Shown: positions 10,591 to 23,940 of the stretch, in pieces | How positions within the stretch are numbered: the first letter of the stretch is position 1 | How the letters are laid out: each line of letters starts with the position of its first letter | Assembly (NCBI GenBank): GCA_030490835.1 | Contig: CM059972.1 | Location: forward strand, 10,322,264 to 10,386,263 | From: Annona cherimola | Lineage: Eukaryota > Streptophyta > Magnoliopsida > Magnoliales > Annonaceae | DNA length: 64,000 bases | Direction: 5' to 3' | Position numbers and translations under genes: made by a program | The notes under the pieces: generated by a model | What the model saw: only the letters and a program-made list of their open reading frames with translations | Databases searched by the model: none | Told to the model about the DNA's origin: nothing

Positions 10591-12645
10591 TTTTCATTAA
10601 GGTGAGAATTTAATTGAATCCAGCAGGTAGTTGAGCAACAATTGCTTGAGGGCTTACCTGATCACTGGCTACCCAATACCCAAGTATATTTTTTTTCTGG
10701 CCTTCTTAAAATATACATGATACGTTTGGTATGCACTTTAGTATCATTTTCATGCAAACTAGCAAGCAGCTTAAATTGTGATGCTTTTATAATTAAAGCT
10801 TTTATCTCTCCCTCTTCTAGATATCATCTCTCTTACGTTGAACGCGTGCATGCAAGCCTCGCCCATACACGAAGTTACTGTTTTTCTTCAATAGTGGAGT
10901 TTTGTTTACATTGCAACAATTGTTCTATATATATACAAGATCATATATTTGTGGCGCATCATTTTATATATAGTGTGTTTGACAATCATAAGAAGTTGTT
11001 AGTTCAAAACTTTGTACTCTCTATTATTACTTTATTTCTTACGTTATTCAATTATTTATTCATAGTTACCCATACAACTATCATATTTACTTTAAATTTA
11101 TTTTTTTATTTCTTATCATTCCTTCCGTAATATTATGCTTTTTTTCCTATTTCAAAAATTTTTTATAGTAATTTTTTTTTCAAAAGTTTTATCTATTCTC
11201 AAATATACTCATAATAGATAAATATTTGCTACATATAATATTATATTTATTCAATTTATATACTAATTTTGGTCAAATATATACTTATTTATTGCATTTA
11301 CTTATATGTCATCAACAATAGATTCTCGCATTGTAGCAAATTAATGTTTATTGCTTATAATTATAATTAATAATTTTTATGCGTGGAGGTCAATGTGATT
11401 GCGGCCAATATTTTTTTTTAATAAATGTATAGGCTTTGGATCTAGCTCTTTAACAATTTTTTAAATTTGAAAATTAAAAAGTATCAAATAAATTAAAAAA
11501 TTATCAAATTCCATATGAAGTAAGACCTAACTAGGACAGAGAGGAGTTAATTATACAACCGTATAATTTTTAAATTTTGCTTCCATGGTAGCTTTAGTAT
11601 ATCTAGACATACCAATTCACTTCAACACTTATTAAGTTAAAACCACTTCTTGATGATTTTGTTAAATGTAATTTATCTATTGCATTTAACACCATTTAAT
11701 TTATTTATACACCAAAAAGCTATGTCACTAATGCTTATGTTATGGGTTAAATCTTCTAAAAATGTATAAATTTAAAATCACTTGAATTCCATAATGAAGT
11801 TTCAAATTATTATAAAAGTATATAGAATTATTAATCTAAATAGGACGAATATTTTAGATGTTTAGATATTGAAGTGGGATGCTGTCGGTTCTTATAATAC
11901 AGAAGTTATTTTTAATGAATTTAATATATTCTTTCAAGTGATTCTTAATTTTAGGAACAATGTAAGGCATTGATTGAAATGCTTTTTGATATTTAATTAA
12001 ACAAATAGTATTAAGTGCAATATATATATATTAAATTTGACAAAAATCATTAAGGCGTACCCAAACAAAACAAGATGGGAAACCGAAATAAATTAGTTAA
12101 TCCGGATGTGCAGAAGTTATCCTCTGTATGACTATTACAATACCTACTTATAATCCAAAATCTACGTGGACTCGACGAAATTAAATTTCAACAGATTTAG
12201 AACCAATCGACACGATTGTACAAAAATTTAAAATTTACCCTACAAAATTAGATGAAGAAAATGGCCGGCCAATTCGTGCATGACAAACCCTATCTATTCC
12301 ATTCTAGGTATATATTTATATATTTTATCCCATCAATTCCTTGATGATGGAGATGGGTCTCCTAATTAATCGACTCATGCAATATTTATTAGAAGCAAGT
12401 ACTATTTATTTTTAGGTTCCAAAATTGGTTTAAAATGTTTTTTTAGTTAAAAAAAAATTATTTTTTCCCCAAATTTTAAAGGGCACAATTGTACGCTCCA
12501 TGCAACTTTGCCTCCTTATTTGCTCCAATAAACCATTATCCTATTGTGGGGCTCACCTCTAAAGTCCAAAACACCAACATTCTCCCCACTCCAACCTTCT
12601 TCATGTATCTATAGTTATTAGATAGCAATCTTATTCGTCATATAT
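10591..12645. other. Unique AT-rich region upstream of GUX copy 1
   Basis: No repeat matching the rest of the window and no convincing gene. A 162-codon frame at 10642-11130 (+) is dominated by F, L, I and Y from AT-rich DNA. This stretch is the natural place for distal promoter or upstream exons of GUX copy 1; it is missing in front of GUX copy 2, where 10590-like sequence is joined directly to 12645-like sequence. Confidence 0.5.
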
Positions 12646-12663
12646 CCACACGCTAGCGCCAAC

Positions 12664-12690
12664 CTCCTTTCTTGCAGCGTATATAAATAT
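12664..12690 (+). promoter_or_regulatory. TATA box or 3' splice site before GUX copy 1
   Basis: Two signals overlap. tatataaat (12680-12688) is a good TATA box but lies only about 20 bases before the first ATG (12706), so a start site 25-35 bases downstream would favour the in-frame Met codon 11 (12736). Just before it, cctcctttcttgcag (12663-12677) is a good intron acceptor, so the ATG might instead follow a 5' leader intron. RNA ends would decide. Confidence 0.45.
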
Positions 12691-12705
12691 AGGAAAAATG
12701 AATAG

Positions 12706-15700
12706 ATGAAACCAAGCCTTAGCTTGCCTGCTGAAATGGTCTCCAAATTAGCAGAAGCTCTCAAGCCCAGGGTCTCTCATATCTCTTTTTTATTTATCAC
12801 AGTCTTGCTCTTGCTCCTTTACCACCAATCCCAGCTCGAGACGACACGTGACAAACTAGAGGAGACCCCAAGCAAGATCTTGGCCAAAAATCACCAACGA
12901 TTCGATCTCTTTGGTGAAGCCTTAGAGGGGAAGAAGATGATCAACATTGGATTAGTAAACATGGAAGAAGAAGAACAAAAGGAAGATGTGGATTTTATCA
13001 AGTACTTGCGATTGCTGGGGAACACAACGACGGTGTATTTCGATCGAGCGTCCAAAGATCTTCATTGGGAGAATTTATTTCCGTGGATGGATGAGGATCA
13101 AAAACGGCACAAGCCCAAGTGCCCCACTATTCCACTGCCAAGATTCGATTACTATAACGGCGGATTCGACGTTGTGATCTCTCGTTTGCCGCCATGTGGT
13201 AGCAGCAGGGATGTGTTGAGACTGCAAGTCCATCTGGTGGTTGCTAATCTAGTTTTGAGGAGTGGGTCAACGATGGTGGTGTTCTTGGGACGTTGTGAGC
13301 CCATGTGGGAGATGTTCAGATGTGAAGATGTTGTTAGGAGAGAGGACGATTTGTGGGTTTTCAAGCCTGATTTGAGAACGTTGAAGCAGAAGCTTGCTAT
13401 GCCCGTTGGGTCCTGTGAGTTGGCAGTGCCCTTCATCGAACAGGGTCAGTAATACTTTCAACTAACTCCACAATATGAAGTGAAAAATTAATCCTTTCAA
13501 TGCTTTAATTCTCCACCAATTTTAATTTTGACGATTAGTCCAACTGCAATGACAATTATTTAATTTAACTGGCACTAAATTTTCGTTATTATTGCTTGTA
13601 AATTCGATCATTATTTTCTATATTTTAACATTTAACTTAGACATGTTATTATCACTGTGATTTTTTTTTTAATTTCTTGTTCTTCTCACCTGAGGTATAA
13701 ATTGTCCAATTGATAGGTTTTTTTTTTTGACAGAATCCAATTGATAACTTAGGCACATGATCATATGCGGTTACAAATGAGGCCATTTATGATATGGTAA
13801 AAAACATGTAGTTATTTTATTAAAATTTTTTCATACAACTATCAAAAAATATATATTTGATCATATATGTATTTGTATTTTTAAATACAATCTTATTATG
13901 GCGCCTCGAGCTTGAAGCGCCATACCTTACTCCAAATTTGTTTAGTTGGTAAATAGTGAATATGATCGTAGTCCTATTCACGCAATGGAATCTTCAATTT
14001 AATTTCATTTCAATTTACAAGCAATCATACACCTGTAATTAAAATCACATAATATTTTCAAAATATTATAATATGAATTTACATCATCAATCATTCTAAC
14101 TTGATATTTGTATAATGTTGAATCATCATAGAGTGTATATACACACTAAGTACATAAGAATAGTACAACTTCTAGAGTTTATAAATTGAGACATCTTTTT
14201 TTAAACTTTATTTTACCTGTCTAAGGTTGGAAAAACAAAATGTGAGTACTAAACTCAGTAAACAACATTTTCAATTCTGAATTTGATATTTTATAGTAAA
14301 TGCATATGCAAATGCATCTTTTACATACACACTTTATACCTTCATTAGATGGTACACTAGTTAGGTAACTATCAATACGTTTACCTTATTTTAGAAAGTG
14401 TGTCGTTGACTTTTGGGCCTATATTAGCAATTTGGTTACATTAAAGGGAGACTTTAGTCTGCATATACCTCTAAAATGAACTTTTACATTTATGCATTAT
14501 GCATCATACACATCCTAGCATATCATTTTCAAGCTGAGAAAATTTTACATTATCATTTTAAACAAAAATTTAATAAATACATTGTCAAAATCATATTATG
14601 GGGATGATCATCTTTAAATAAATTTAGAAACATCGTAATAAAAAAATTGCAAGACATTTCAATATTTTAAAAAATAATTTCAAAAACAATTGCTTGCGTA
14701 CCTTAAAATATTAGCCAGTCTCTTCAATTTTTTCTTTTCATTTGCCTAAACAAGCGAAAAGGATTATTATATTTTTTGTACTTGTATGCATTTTTTTCTC
14801 ATCTATCCATACGAAATTACTAATGGAACGTTCTTTCAATCCACGTCATATTATTTAATAAAAATGGGCATAATCTTTATTTCGAAATCTCATTAACCGA
14901 TGTTTTATAAAATTCAATAAAATGTAATTTAACTATTACCAATTTATTTTCATAATCAAATTTATTAAGATAGAAATTCAAACTGAACCCGTTATTAATG
15001 CTTCTAATAGTGACAGTTCTCAAGTTAGAAATCTCTTTTAATAGTTTAAAAGTTTGTTATAACTATAACTCTATTATTCATTATTATATATTTACACGAT
15101 CCGGCCAAATAGAATTTCCCTACACATATTTTAACGCCTTTAATTTCTAGCAGCAACCTTTCCCAGTTAATATATATCTATTTTTCATATTAAATAAAAG
15201 ACAGTATGTACCATGCAGAAATTAACGATCAGTTATATTGATTTAAAAAAATGACGTGAAGCTATGGATGACATCAAATATATTAGAAGAGGAAAGAGGA
15301 AAGAGGAAAAAGAAAAAGAAAAAAATCGCCAAAACCTGTTCAAACATTCGGTTCCTGCCCTCGCCTCTTCCTTTTCTGATTGCTTTAAGTTTTTATTTTC
15401 CTTTCTTTCACAGTAGCATCACGGCTTCCTACCCCTTTCATATTACCCCACTTAAGTTGTTACCAGGGTAAGTTATTTAATTCAACCACGCTCAACATAT
15501 TTAAATCTCTTGCTGTCATGTCACGTTTTCAATCACCCATGCTCAATTCCCTTCAGGCCCTCCTCCCAGTAATGTCTAGTTAGCAATTGATTATTGCATG
15601 CGTTTTCAAAGTTTACATGTAGCCAACCTACTGACAACCTTTAGCTATTTTCATTGATATATTATATATTTAATCATTTTCTAAAGGTGTTCTTTGTAAT

Positions 15701-18700
15701 CTAATCCATCTATATTTTAAATCACATCAAATTAGTCATTCATATCAAATTTCATGTCAAAATAATTAGAATTAATTAAGATATAAATATTTGAAATTAC
15801 TAATACAATTCATTCAACTTTTAATTTTTCTTACCCATTTGTAATTATATTTTGTATAATATAATCTAATCCATTCACCATGTAAAATACACTAATTTGA
15901 GCTTACCCATGGAATTTCGTATAAAATAGAATTAGATATATATTAAATAATAAAAAATGGCAATGCATGGCACGTGCATGCAGGCACATGGTAGGTTCAT
16001 ATCCGGACGTACCATGCATGTGTTGGATCCATATATGTTTTCCAATGCAAAAGTTGAATTTATTTAAATGCTTTATTAAATTATTTTTCGTAATCCAATT
16101 CATCCGTATTTTAAAACATATTTATTTAGTCGTTCATCTCGAGTTTCGCATCAAAACGATTACTATGGTTAGAGACATCAGCTTTCAAAATTAATTCATG
16201 AAATCTCATTTAGTTTGATTGTTTAAAAATTTTCTAAATATAATTTTTATGATCTAATCCATCCACACTATATAATATGTTAAAATAGACTTACTCATAA
16301 GGTTTCATGTAAAATGGTTTTAGATACATTAAAATATTAATTTAATAAATAATTAATTAAATTTAAATGAAATGGATGTGAAGCTCTTGGACGTGCACGA
16401 CGTGCGTGGGTTTGACTTCATACACGTTTTTCGATGCAAAATAAATAAATTAATTTAAGCACTTTATTTAATTATTTTCTCTACTCTAATCCATCTAGAT
16501 TAAAGAGCATATAATTTAACACTATCTAATGAATCTCATGACAATCATAGTTATATATTCTAAAATCAAAAGAAAACAGTTTAGGTGAATATAAGCCACT
16601 TATTGGGACCTTAATTGGCCCAAATTTTTCGTTTATTTTTATTTTTCGAAAAGGTCCATGAATGTAAATAGTTTCACTTGGTATAATTCCAAATTTTTGA
16701 AAATTTTCCAAAAACTTTATAAAAATTTATTTTCATATCTTACCTTTATCAAATTGTAATTTACCCCATTTTCTCATGAATTTCAAAATTAACCTTTTTA
16801 AATTCCAATTAGATCCTTGTTGTCTCTACTCGATTCAAATTTACCATTCAATCTTTCTTTTTTAAATTTATAATTTAATCTCTTTTTCTAAAATTGTAAA
16901 TTAGTCTCTTTATAAACATACATATATTTTTTTATAACTTCACATTAAGCATGTATTTTGTACAAGTTTTAAGGATATAAATTATATTAAATTATAAATT
17001 AATTTTATATTAAGCCTTAAATAGTATGAGTTTCTCGAGTATTTTAAATATATCTATATTATTAGTTGTATAAAAATTTTAAAAAAATAAAAAGTATGTT
17101 TTTGGCCCAATCACAAATGACGTCATCGTGCCTCGAGAACTTACCATGCAGCTAGTTATAAATGTTATAGAGAAAAAGTTGGAGTCTCCTGGACCCTTGA
17201 CTGGATACATATGTTTGGATAACCTTATGATCAGCGGCCTACAGACTTTTTTTTTCCACTTACATTACTAGCTCGCATTTGCACAGTTGGACGTTTATAG
17301 CATATTCCCTACGTAGGAGTCATTCTATTCGGGGGAAGTGGGCTCCACATTTCTTAGCTTCTGATCCAACGAAATTAGTGTAGTGGGCCCATGATCATTT
17401 TGGTCATTGGTGAGTGTTAGGGTGTGTTTGGTTGGGGTAAAATGCCAAATTAATATAAAATGATGTTTTATTATAGTGATAATGATAAAGTATAAACAGA
17501 ACAGAGTTAAAATAGATAGACGAGTTGTATGAAAATTATTAAAAAGTAAGGTAGTTTATATATGAAAATGTGAAAAAATAATTAAAAAATAAGATAGTTA
17601 CGAAGAGTAAAAAGTTTTTAATTGAAAAATTTTAGTTGACATTTTTCTAACCTAACCAAACGCACATCAAACAATTCGTTGGTCCGCTGTAATCGCGCAT
17701 AATGAGTCTGATTCGAGACTTCTCGAAAGGCGGATGCATGTCTTAGATAGTGATTCCCTGATAGCAGCTTTAACATGGTCACAAGACCCATAAACTCGCG
17801 ATTTTCATTTTTCTAATTGAATTTACTCTATCTATCATCTTTTTCTTTTAGTCAATTTTTGTTGCACCGGAAGTCCATAAGTCATCCTATTTTAGATTTA
17901 GAAAGGTCATAATAAATTAAAATTTATAAATAATTAAAATCCTTCCTTTAAATATCCAAGTTTATTATGCTGAGACAAAATCTAATATATTTTAATAAGA
18001 ATAATGATTCAGTACTTATATAAGTATGTAACCCACCATGCATACCAGAAGATGAATAATTCAATGATAATAGTGATCACATGGTCACAAGACCCAAAAC
18101 TTATGATTTTAATGTAAAAGTTATGCTTATTTTTCTTTTTCTTACTAATATATATCATATTTTTCTCTAAGTCAATTTTTATGGTATCAAAAATCATCCT
18201 CATTTGTTACTAAGGGTGTAGCTTAGCTGGATCACAGCCTGACTCTTGTGCCGATTGACCTAAGTTCAAACTACAAGGGGAACATTTATCTCTCATTCTA
18301 GGTACATGTTAGGAAAAGATAAAATTACTAGCTTGGTAAAATTAAGGTTGTCATTCACTCAAACTGTGATTTTTTTTTTCCCGATCAAAGCTGTGATTTT
18401 GAGTAGATCTAGTTTGGTTTATTATTCCAAGGATATGAATTTGATTTGACTCAGTCGCTTGATTTGGTAACCTTCATTGTTTCTGTTTTTTTTTTTGACA
18501 CATGATCAAGCTCAATTAATAATAACAAACAGAAGGATCGTCATTAATTTAATAAACATTCATATAAATTTAAAAAGGAAAACTTGGGACGACCCAGTTA
18601 AAGAGTATAGTGCCTTTTGGGTTTTTCATTTTTTGATGTTTTTATTTAAATTCAAGCTATTCATCTTATTTAAGCTATATATTTAGTTTAAATAAAAAAT

Positions 18701-20948
18701 AACTTGATTAAAACTTTTTATTAATTTATGACATTGAACAATAAAAATTTTAATTAATCTCATGCATTTTTTATGTCACATATATGTTAAACCAAAGGAA
18801 CATGATGCATGTTTTGAACTTAAATAAAAATATCCAAAACAAAAAAACCAATGGGGTACAGGGTGAAATTAGACTACATAAGTAGTTTCTTTTACCACGG
18901 CTTCCAAATATCCTGTCTTACCAAAGTAAGTTAGGGGCACAGTTCAATCTGGACCTCATCTTCATGATCTATATAAAAATCTAATTGTATTCAACACCAT
19001 TCATTTCACTGAAATATCAAAAGGATGTATATACACACACACATTCTTTAACTGCATTAACTTCTTTCACTACCACTCCTGAAAATTACTTGCATTCCAC
19101 GAAAATTTGAAAATAAAAAAATCAAATAAAAGAGCTCAATTGCGAAGATGCAAGATATTATGAAAGTGTTATGTTTAATAATCATCACGAACAGATACGA
19201 TAGTTGGTAGTTATATATTTATATGCATTCAAGACGACAAAACAATTCATTTGTTTAATACAAAGCTTGATTTGCCTCGTGTAATTCAACTAATTTTGAA
19301 AGTCTTGACTTTCTTAAAATAAAAACGAAACCAAAACCAAAAAATAAGTGTATGTTTGTCGCCACGCTTGCGCTTAATCGAAATGGGGAATGATTCGATG
19401 CACTGGGGCTCAAAACCTCATTTTTTATATATTTTTTGATTTTTTTTTAAGATTATTGATATAGTTGTATTTAATATATATGCCAAAATTTACTACTTTT
19501 GGATACGTGTATATATATATATATATATTTGATTTTTTAAAAACGAGAGTAGTTTAGCCATTTTTAAGGGACTAAAATATCTCTATTTTTAAAAATATAT
19601 ATGTATATATCTCCAAAATTGTAAAACTTAATACAAAAGCTAAATACAACAATAATAACAATCTTATAAAAAAAATTTCAAAAGAATGTAAAAAATGAAG
19701 TTTTGCACTCACGTGCATTGAATCATTCTCCCTTATTTACTTGTTCTGATAGCTAAATCAAAAATTCATAATCAATCTTTAGAGTGCAGCACTCTATATT
19801 TCTAAAATCCCCAAATGTTCCAGACGATCAATTGGGAGAGCTCTTTGGAAGGCATTGAGAGAGATTTGTTTGCCAAGGCCATGGATTATGAAATATATGC
19901 ATTTTCGAGCAGAGTTAATTAATACTAGACAGTTGAACTATTTATATTTTGTATGGTTGTCCACTTCCTTCAATTGATCCCTCCTGTTAGATACTGCAAT
20001 GCAGAACAACTGAAGACCCACTACAATGTCTCGAAGACAAAACTAGAGGATGATCCTCTTGAGCACCAAAGACCAAGACTAGCCTATGCAACAGTCCTCC
20101 ATTCCTCAGAAGCTTATGTGTGTGGAGCAATAGCACTCGCACATAGCCTCATCCTCACCAACACCACCCATGATCTCGTCCTCCTCGCAGACAACTCTAT
20201 CACCAATAAAAGTCTTCTGGCCCTCACGGTCGCCGGCTGGAAGATCAAGATCATCGAGAGGATTCGAAGCCCCCACGCCAAGAAGAATGCCTACAACTTG
20301 TGGAACTACAGCAAACTTCGAATATGGCAACTCACTGAGTATGACAAGATCATGTTCATTGATTCAGACCTGATCATCTTCAAGAATCTCGACTACTTTT
20401 TCACCGTGCCTCAGTTGTCTGCTGCGTGGAACAGCCGTGTGCTCTTCAACTCCGGTGTGATGGTCATTGAACCATCAGAATGTATTTTCAAAATGTTGAT
20501 GGAGAAGAGATATAAAATAGCATCATACAATGGGGGTGACCAGGGTTATCTCAATGAGGTTTTCACATGGTGGCACCGCCTACCGCGGACGATTAACCGG
20601 CTAAAGATGTTCATGGATCCTGACAAGGCAAAGCCCCGACAACTTCCCGATTCTTTAGCCATTCACTACTTGGGTTTCAAGCCCTGGACGTGCTATAGGG
20701 ATTATGATTGTAATTGGGATGAGAAGAATCATCAGATCTTTGCCAGTGATTCAGCTCACATGAAATGGTGGGAGATGTATGACTCGATGCCAAGGCGGTT
20801 GCAGGCGGCGTGTGGCCTCTCGCGAAAAAGACATTTACGACTGAAGATGTTGAGGGCCAGGGCCAGAAATGCTAGTCTAAAAGATGGACATTGGAAGATC
20901 AAAATTAAGGATCCAAGACAATTTTCATTCATGAAATCAAAAATGTAA
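12706..20948 (+). CDS. GUX: GUX4/5-like glucuronosyltransferase (GT8), copy 1
   Basis: Two exons: 12706-13444 and 20005-20948 (739 + 944 = 1,683 bases, 560 aa). The donor is CAGG/GTCAGT; the acceptor ATGCAG/AA restores one frame. Members transfer glucuronic acid from UDP-GlcA onto xylan in the Golgi. Residues about 25-41 are a single hydrophobic anchor (type II). The N-terminal region has PCGSSRDV and PVGSCELAVP, typical of the PGSIP/GUX group. The GT8 domain starts near LAYATVLHSSEAYVCGA (about 270) and holds the metal-binding DSD (366-368), NGGDQGYLN (about 422) and HYLGFKPW (467-474). Length fits GUX4/GUX5 rather than the longer GUX1-3. Differences from copy 2 include loss of the Glu in PEWIDE (here FPWMDE) and NSRVLFNSG for NNGVLFNSG. 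No stops; probably functional. First ATG chosen, but codon 11 is an alternative. Confidence 0.85.
17410..17668. mobile_element. Short MITE with GTGTTTGGTT-type ends
   Basis: Left end gggtgtgtttggttggg and right end aacctaaccaaacgcac are inverted versions of each other, a common plant MITE terminus. In the copy 2 intron (about 40870-40980) only the left end remains. Target duplication not clear. Confidence 0.45.
18205..18310 (+). mobile_element. SINE-like (tRNA-derived) segment in GUX1 intron
   Basis: The order gtgtagcttagctggatc (A-box-like) then ctaagttcaaactacaag (B-box-like), about 35 bases apart, fits the RNA polymerase III promoter of a tRNA-derived SINE. The counterpart is at 41393-41480. 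No clear tail or target duplication. Confidence 0.4.
19385..19733. mobile_element. Foldback MITE in GUX1 intron
   Basis: Inverted ends ggggaatgattcgatgcac / gtgcattgaatcattctccc, followed inward by complementary AT-rich arms around a short centre (gccatttttaagggactaaa). Present at the same place in copy 2 (43585-43940), so it predates the segmental duplication. Confidence 0.65.
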
Positions 20949-21629
20949 AAACATCACACAGCCTATGCTTCTCACTTTGATGGCTTTGACGACCTTTGAA
21001 GAGGGAGACAAATTAACATGAAGAGGAGTATAATATTATTTGAGGGGGGTAAACACAAATAAATATTATTATTTAAGAGGGGTAATCATATAAGAATGAA
21101 TTATCTTTACAGATAATTTTTCAAATTTTAAGCAAATTTGCTCCATGGCTCTCGCTGAATTAGGAAGCACAAACATTTTAGCTGTAGTAATTGATTCTCT
21201 TAAATTTGTCACACTCAAAGTATGTGATATTAACTTAATTTTTCTTTAGTAACTATGTGATAAGTAACTATGTGATATGGTTTGACTATTGTTAAACTCA
21301 ACACTTATACCTCTCACACCTTGGGTCAAACTCATAAGCAACTTGCGGTCTTCTATATCATTGATCATTCCTAAAAAAGTGTCATATGTGTCTACTAACC
21401 TATCTCATTCCTTTCCTCATAAGATTGTATTAGGCTGTCATTCCTTTCGTCACAAGGCAATCATACAAGTTTACTCCCTTCGCCAACCCATGTCTAGCTT
21501 TGGGTGTTACTCCTTCCTTACTCCCCTGCTAACTCGACACTACTATTTTAATTACATGTTATCTTTGTTTAATTGAAGTTCACCAATTGTCATGTCAAAG
21601 CCCCAATAGTATAATTGAGTTTGGGTAAA
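20949..21629. other. 3' flank of GUX copy 1
   Basis: Aligned with 45146-45730 to about 21535, then unique. Presumably contains the 3' UTR. A 95-codon frame at 21289-21576 is not preserved in copy 2 and is not considered a gene. Confidence 0.5.
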
Positions 21630-21689
21630 CTTGTCACTCACTCACTGATTAAACTTATACAAAGAATGGGTATATGGCATCGTGAGGGC

Positions 21690-21719
21690 AAATACTTATT
21701 ATTATTATTATTATTATTC
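21690..21719. repeat. (TTA)n microsatellite
   Basis: About eight TTA/ATT triplets; the aligned part of copy B has a T-rich run instead. Simple replication-slippage repeat. Confidence 0.7.
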
Positions 21720-22315
21720 GATACTTAATATTTACTATACTGGGAGTGTGACATCTAATGCTTCTAGCCTTCCAGCTTTGAACTTATTTGTGTGTCGTCA
21801 TCAATTAATGTGATATATTCTAAATTTAATTGTTTCCTTTATGGTGCTTTATGGTGTCTAGAATAGTTTTTTCATTTACTTATCCATTTTTTTCATCTGC
21901 TATGACCTTTGAGATTTTGCTAAAGATAGTGTAGATTATTTAATTTGTGTTTAAACCCGTTTCAACCTTAAATATATTGTTCCCGAATTCTGTAGCATGG
22001 GCATCCTAACATTTTTTCCAAACCATATTTATGTTTCATAAACCAAAAATTGTATCACTATAATGTTGTAGAGGATATCGATGTGGAATCTATCTGTATT
22101 TTGCAGCGCGCTATAATTCAATTCAAAGACTGTAAAATATTGAAAAATAATAATAATTTAAGCTGACTGATTAAAATCCACATAGGACACCCTATGTGGC
22201 AAGACTAGACTTTTTGACCAATTGGGTCAAATAAGTAATAATGGGCCTTGACCAATTATTATTTAAATATGCCATGGGTTATATTTATATTTTTATTTTT
22301 GAATGTTATTTTAGC

Positions 22316-22395
22316 AACCCGTAGCTTGGTTGGGATACAAGTGGCCCAAGTGATCTTAGAGGTCTAGGGTTCGAGTAGAGGGTTCTGCAGAAAAT
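22316..22395 (+). mobile_element. SINE-like promoter segment within the LTR
   Basis: gtagcttggttgggata (A-box-like) and gtctagggttcgagtag (B-box-like) about 35 bases apart resemble a tRNA-derived SINE. Ends were not resolved. Confidence 0.35.
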
Positions 22396-23848
22396 AATTA
22401 ATTTTTGCACTTTTGCCTCCTCAAGCATGTGGGCCCAATAGGATAAGATAAGATAAATATCCTAGCGGATAAGATGAGATTAGAATTAGAATTTAAGTTA
22501 AAGTGATAATATTTTATCTTTTATACCTTTCATAGAATTTTAGAAAACCTACAAAAATCCTTTTATGAAAAGGGGTTTAGGGAGTTGGTAGAGTGAGGTA
22601 TCCGTAAGAGAGGTTTGGGAGATAAAATTGTGGAATGAGAGAAAGCTACGTAAGGCAAGTGAGATTTTATTGAAGATTGATTTTAGTTCAATGTTATGAT
22701 TATTTTTATACAATTGTTATGTATAAAGCATGTATATTATATATATTATAATTTTGAGACTATGCTTGACATATTTAAAATTTCATAATCCTAAATTTTT
22801 ATGATATAAAATTTTGCAGATAAATATGTTGAATTTTATGCTTGAAATTATATATTAAGATTTTTGAATTTTTTTATGCTTTTATTTTTATAAATGCATT
22901 GATATGCAATAAATATATGGATATTGAAATTATATACTAATGATGTGGGTTAATTATATGTATAATATGATCTGTGTAAAATCAGATTATATATAAGCCG
23001 ATTTCCACTTTTGTCTGATGTACACGAAAGTAACTTTGTCCGTAAAAGAATTTCAATGGGTTAAGAATTGCTGGAACGGAAGAAATTCCGTCAGAGAGGA
23101 ATTTTCGTCCAATGCATGTTTATCCTCTTTTTGCAACAAAATTTTTTTGTTGCTTTCGACATTTTTAATACATTTAATAATTTTGACGCTTCTGATGTCC
23201 ACGTATTTTTAGAAATTGACATATAACCCATTGAAGCAATAAGGGCTAAGTGAGAGAGTTCTAAGTGGGACCCATCTGCAGTAAAGGTCATGACGATGTG
23301 GCTTAATATGGGCCGTTCATTCCATTTTGTTATGATTTATTCCTTTGAACTTTGATTTGAATAATCAAATAGTCCATTTCTATGTTTTTGATGCTTCTAG
23401 ACTCAATGGAAGGGTTTGATTTTGCATTTGAGGCTTAATTTTTAAGATATTAAATTAAATAATTATTTTATCATTTAATTAACTTTTATTTGGGTCATTA
23501 TCCATTTTCAAATAATTTTCTACTTGCTAGTCACGTTGAGACTAACCCATTATTTTTACAGGTGTACCAAATCAAATGAGACACTAGCGTTTTGGACTTA
23601 CAAGAAGATTTTCAAGAATAATTATTTCCATTTATTTATTTTAAAGACATGTATTGAGAATGATAGACTTGCAAAATTTCTTTTTCTTTGTGCCTTGATG
23701 TAATAATGGGAACATGACTAGTAGAAGTGGAATTTTGAAATTTTTATGAAATTATAATAATTAATTTTGTCATAAATGTGTGATTGATCTTAGGAAATTG
23801 CATTAAATACACGGTCAGGATTACTTTTCTTGACCGGTATGTTACAGA

Positions 23849-23859
23849 TGGTATCAGAG
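23849..23859 (+). other. Primer-binding site of the LTR element
   Basis: TGGTATCAGAG follows the LTR terminus TGTTACA with a 2-base gap; this is the standard initiator-Met tRNA site of plant LTR retrotransposons and fixes the element's direction as +. Confidence 0.75.
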
Positions 23860-23940
23860 GGGCTCCCCCTCCAGTAGATGTGGTTCAGAGAGTTGAATCA
23901 GTGAAAGTTGAGGCTGCAAGCAGAAGCCCAGAGTTGGGTT

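Larger units (their letters stand above)
13445..20004 (+). other. 6.56-kb intron of GUX copy 1
   Basis: AT-rich, aligned almost throughout with the intron of copy 2 (36740-44210). It contains MITEs at about 17410-17668 and 19385-19733, a SINE-like segment at 18205-18310, and a local duplication (17765-17950 resembling 18060-18190). It lacks the MITE found in copy 2 at 39074-39490 (empty site near 15945). Confidence 0.7.

Noticed and set aside
10642..11130. 162-codon open frame on the + strand
   Set aside because: Composition is dominated by F, L, I, S and Y from AT-rich DNA, with no motif or paralogous copy.
18205..18310. Possible tRNA gene (A- and B-box-like sequences)
   Set aside because: No cloverleaf with acceptor and anticodon stems can be formed by eye; the same text occurs as a repeat at 41393, so it was called SINE-like.
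19953..20004. ATG at 19953 as start of the second GUX exon
   Set aside because: The open frame extends upstream of the real exon; the acceptor ATGCAG/AA at 20004/20005 joins in phase with exon 1, and the preceding codons match no family sequence.
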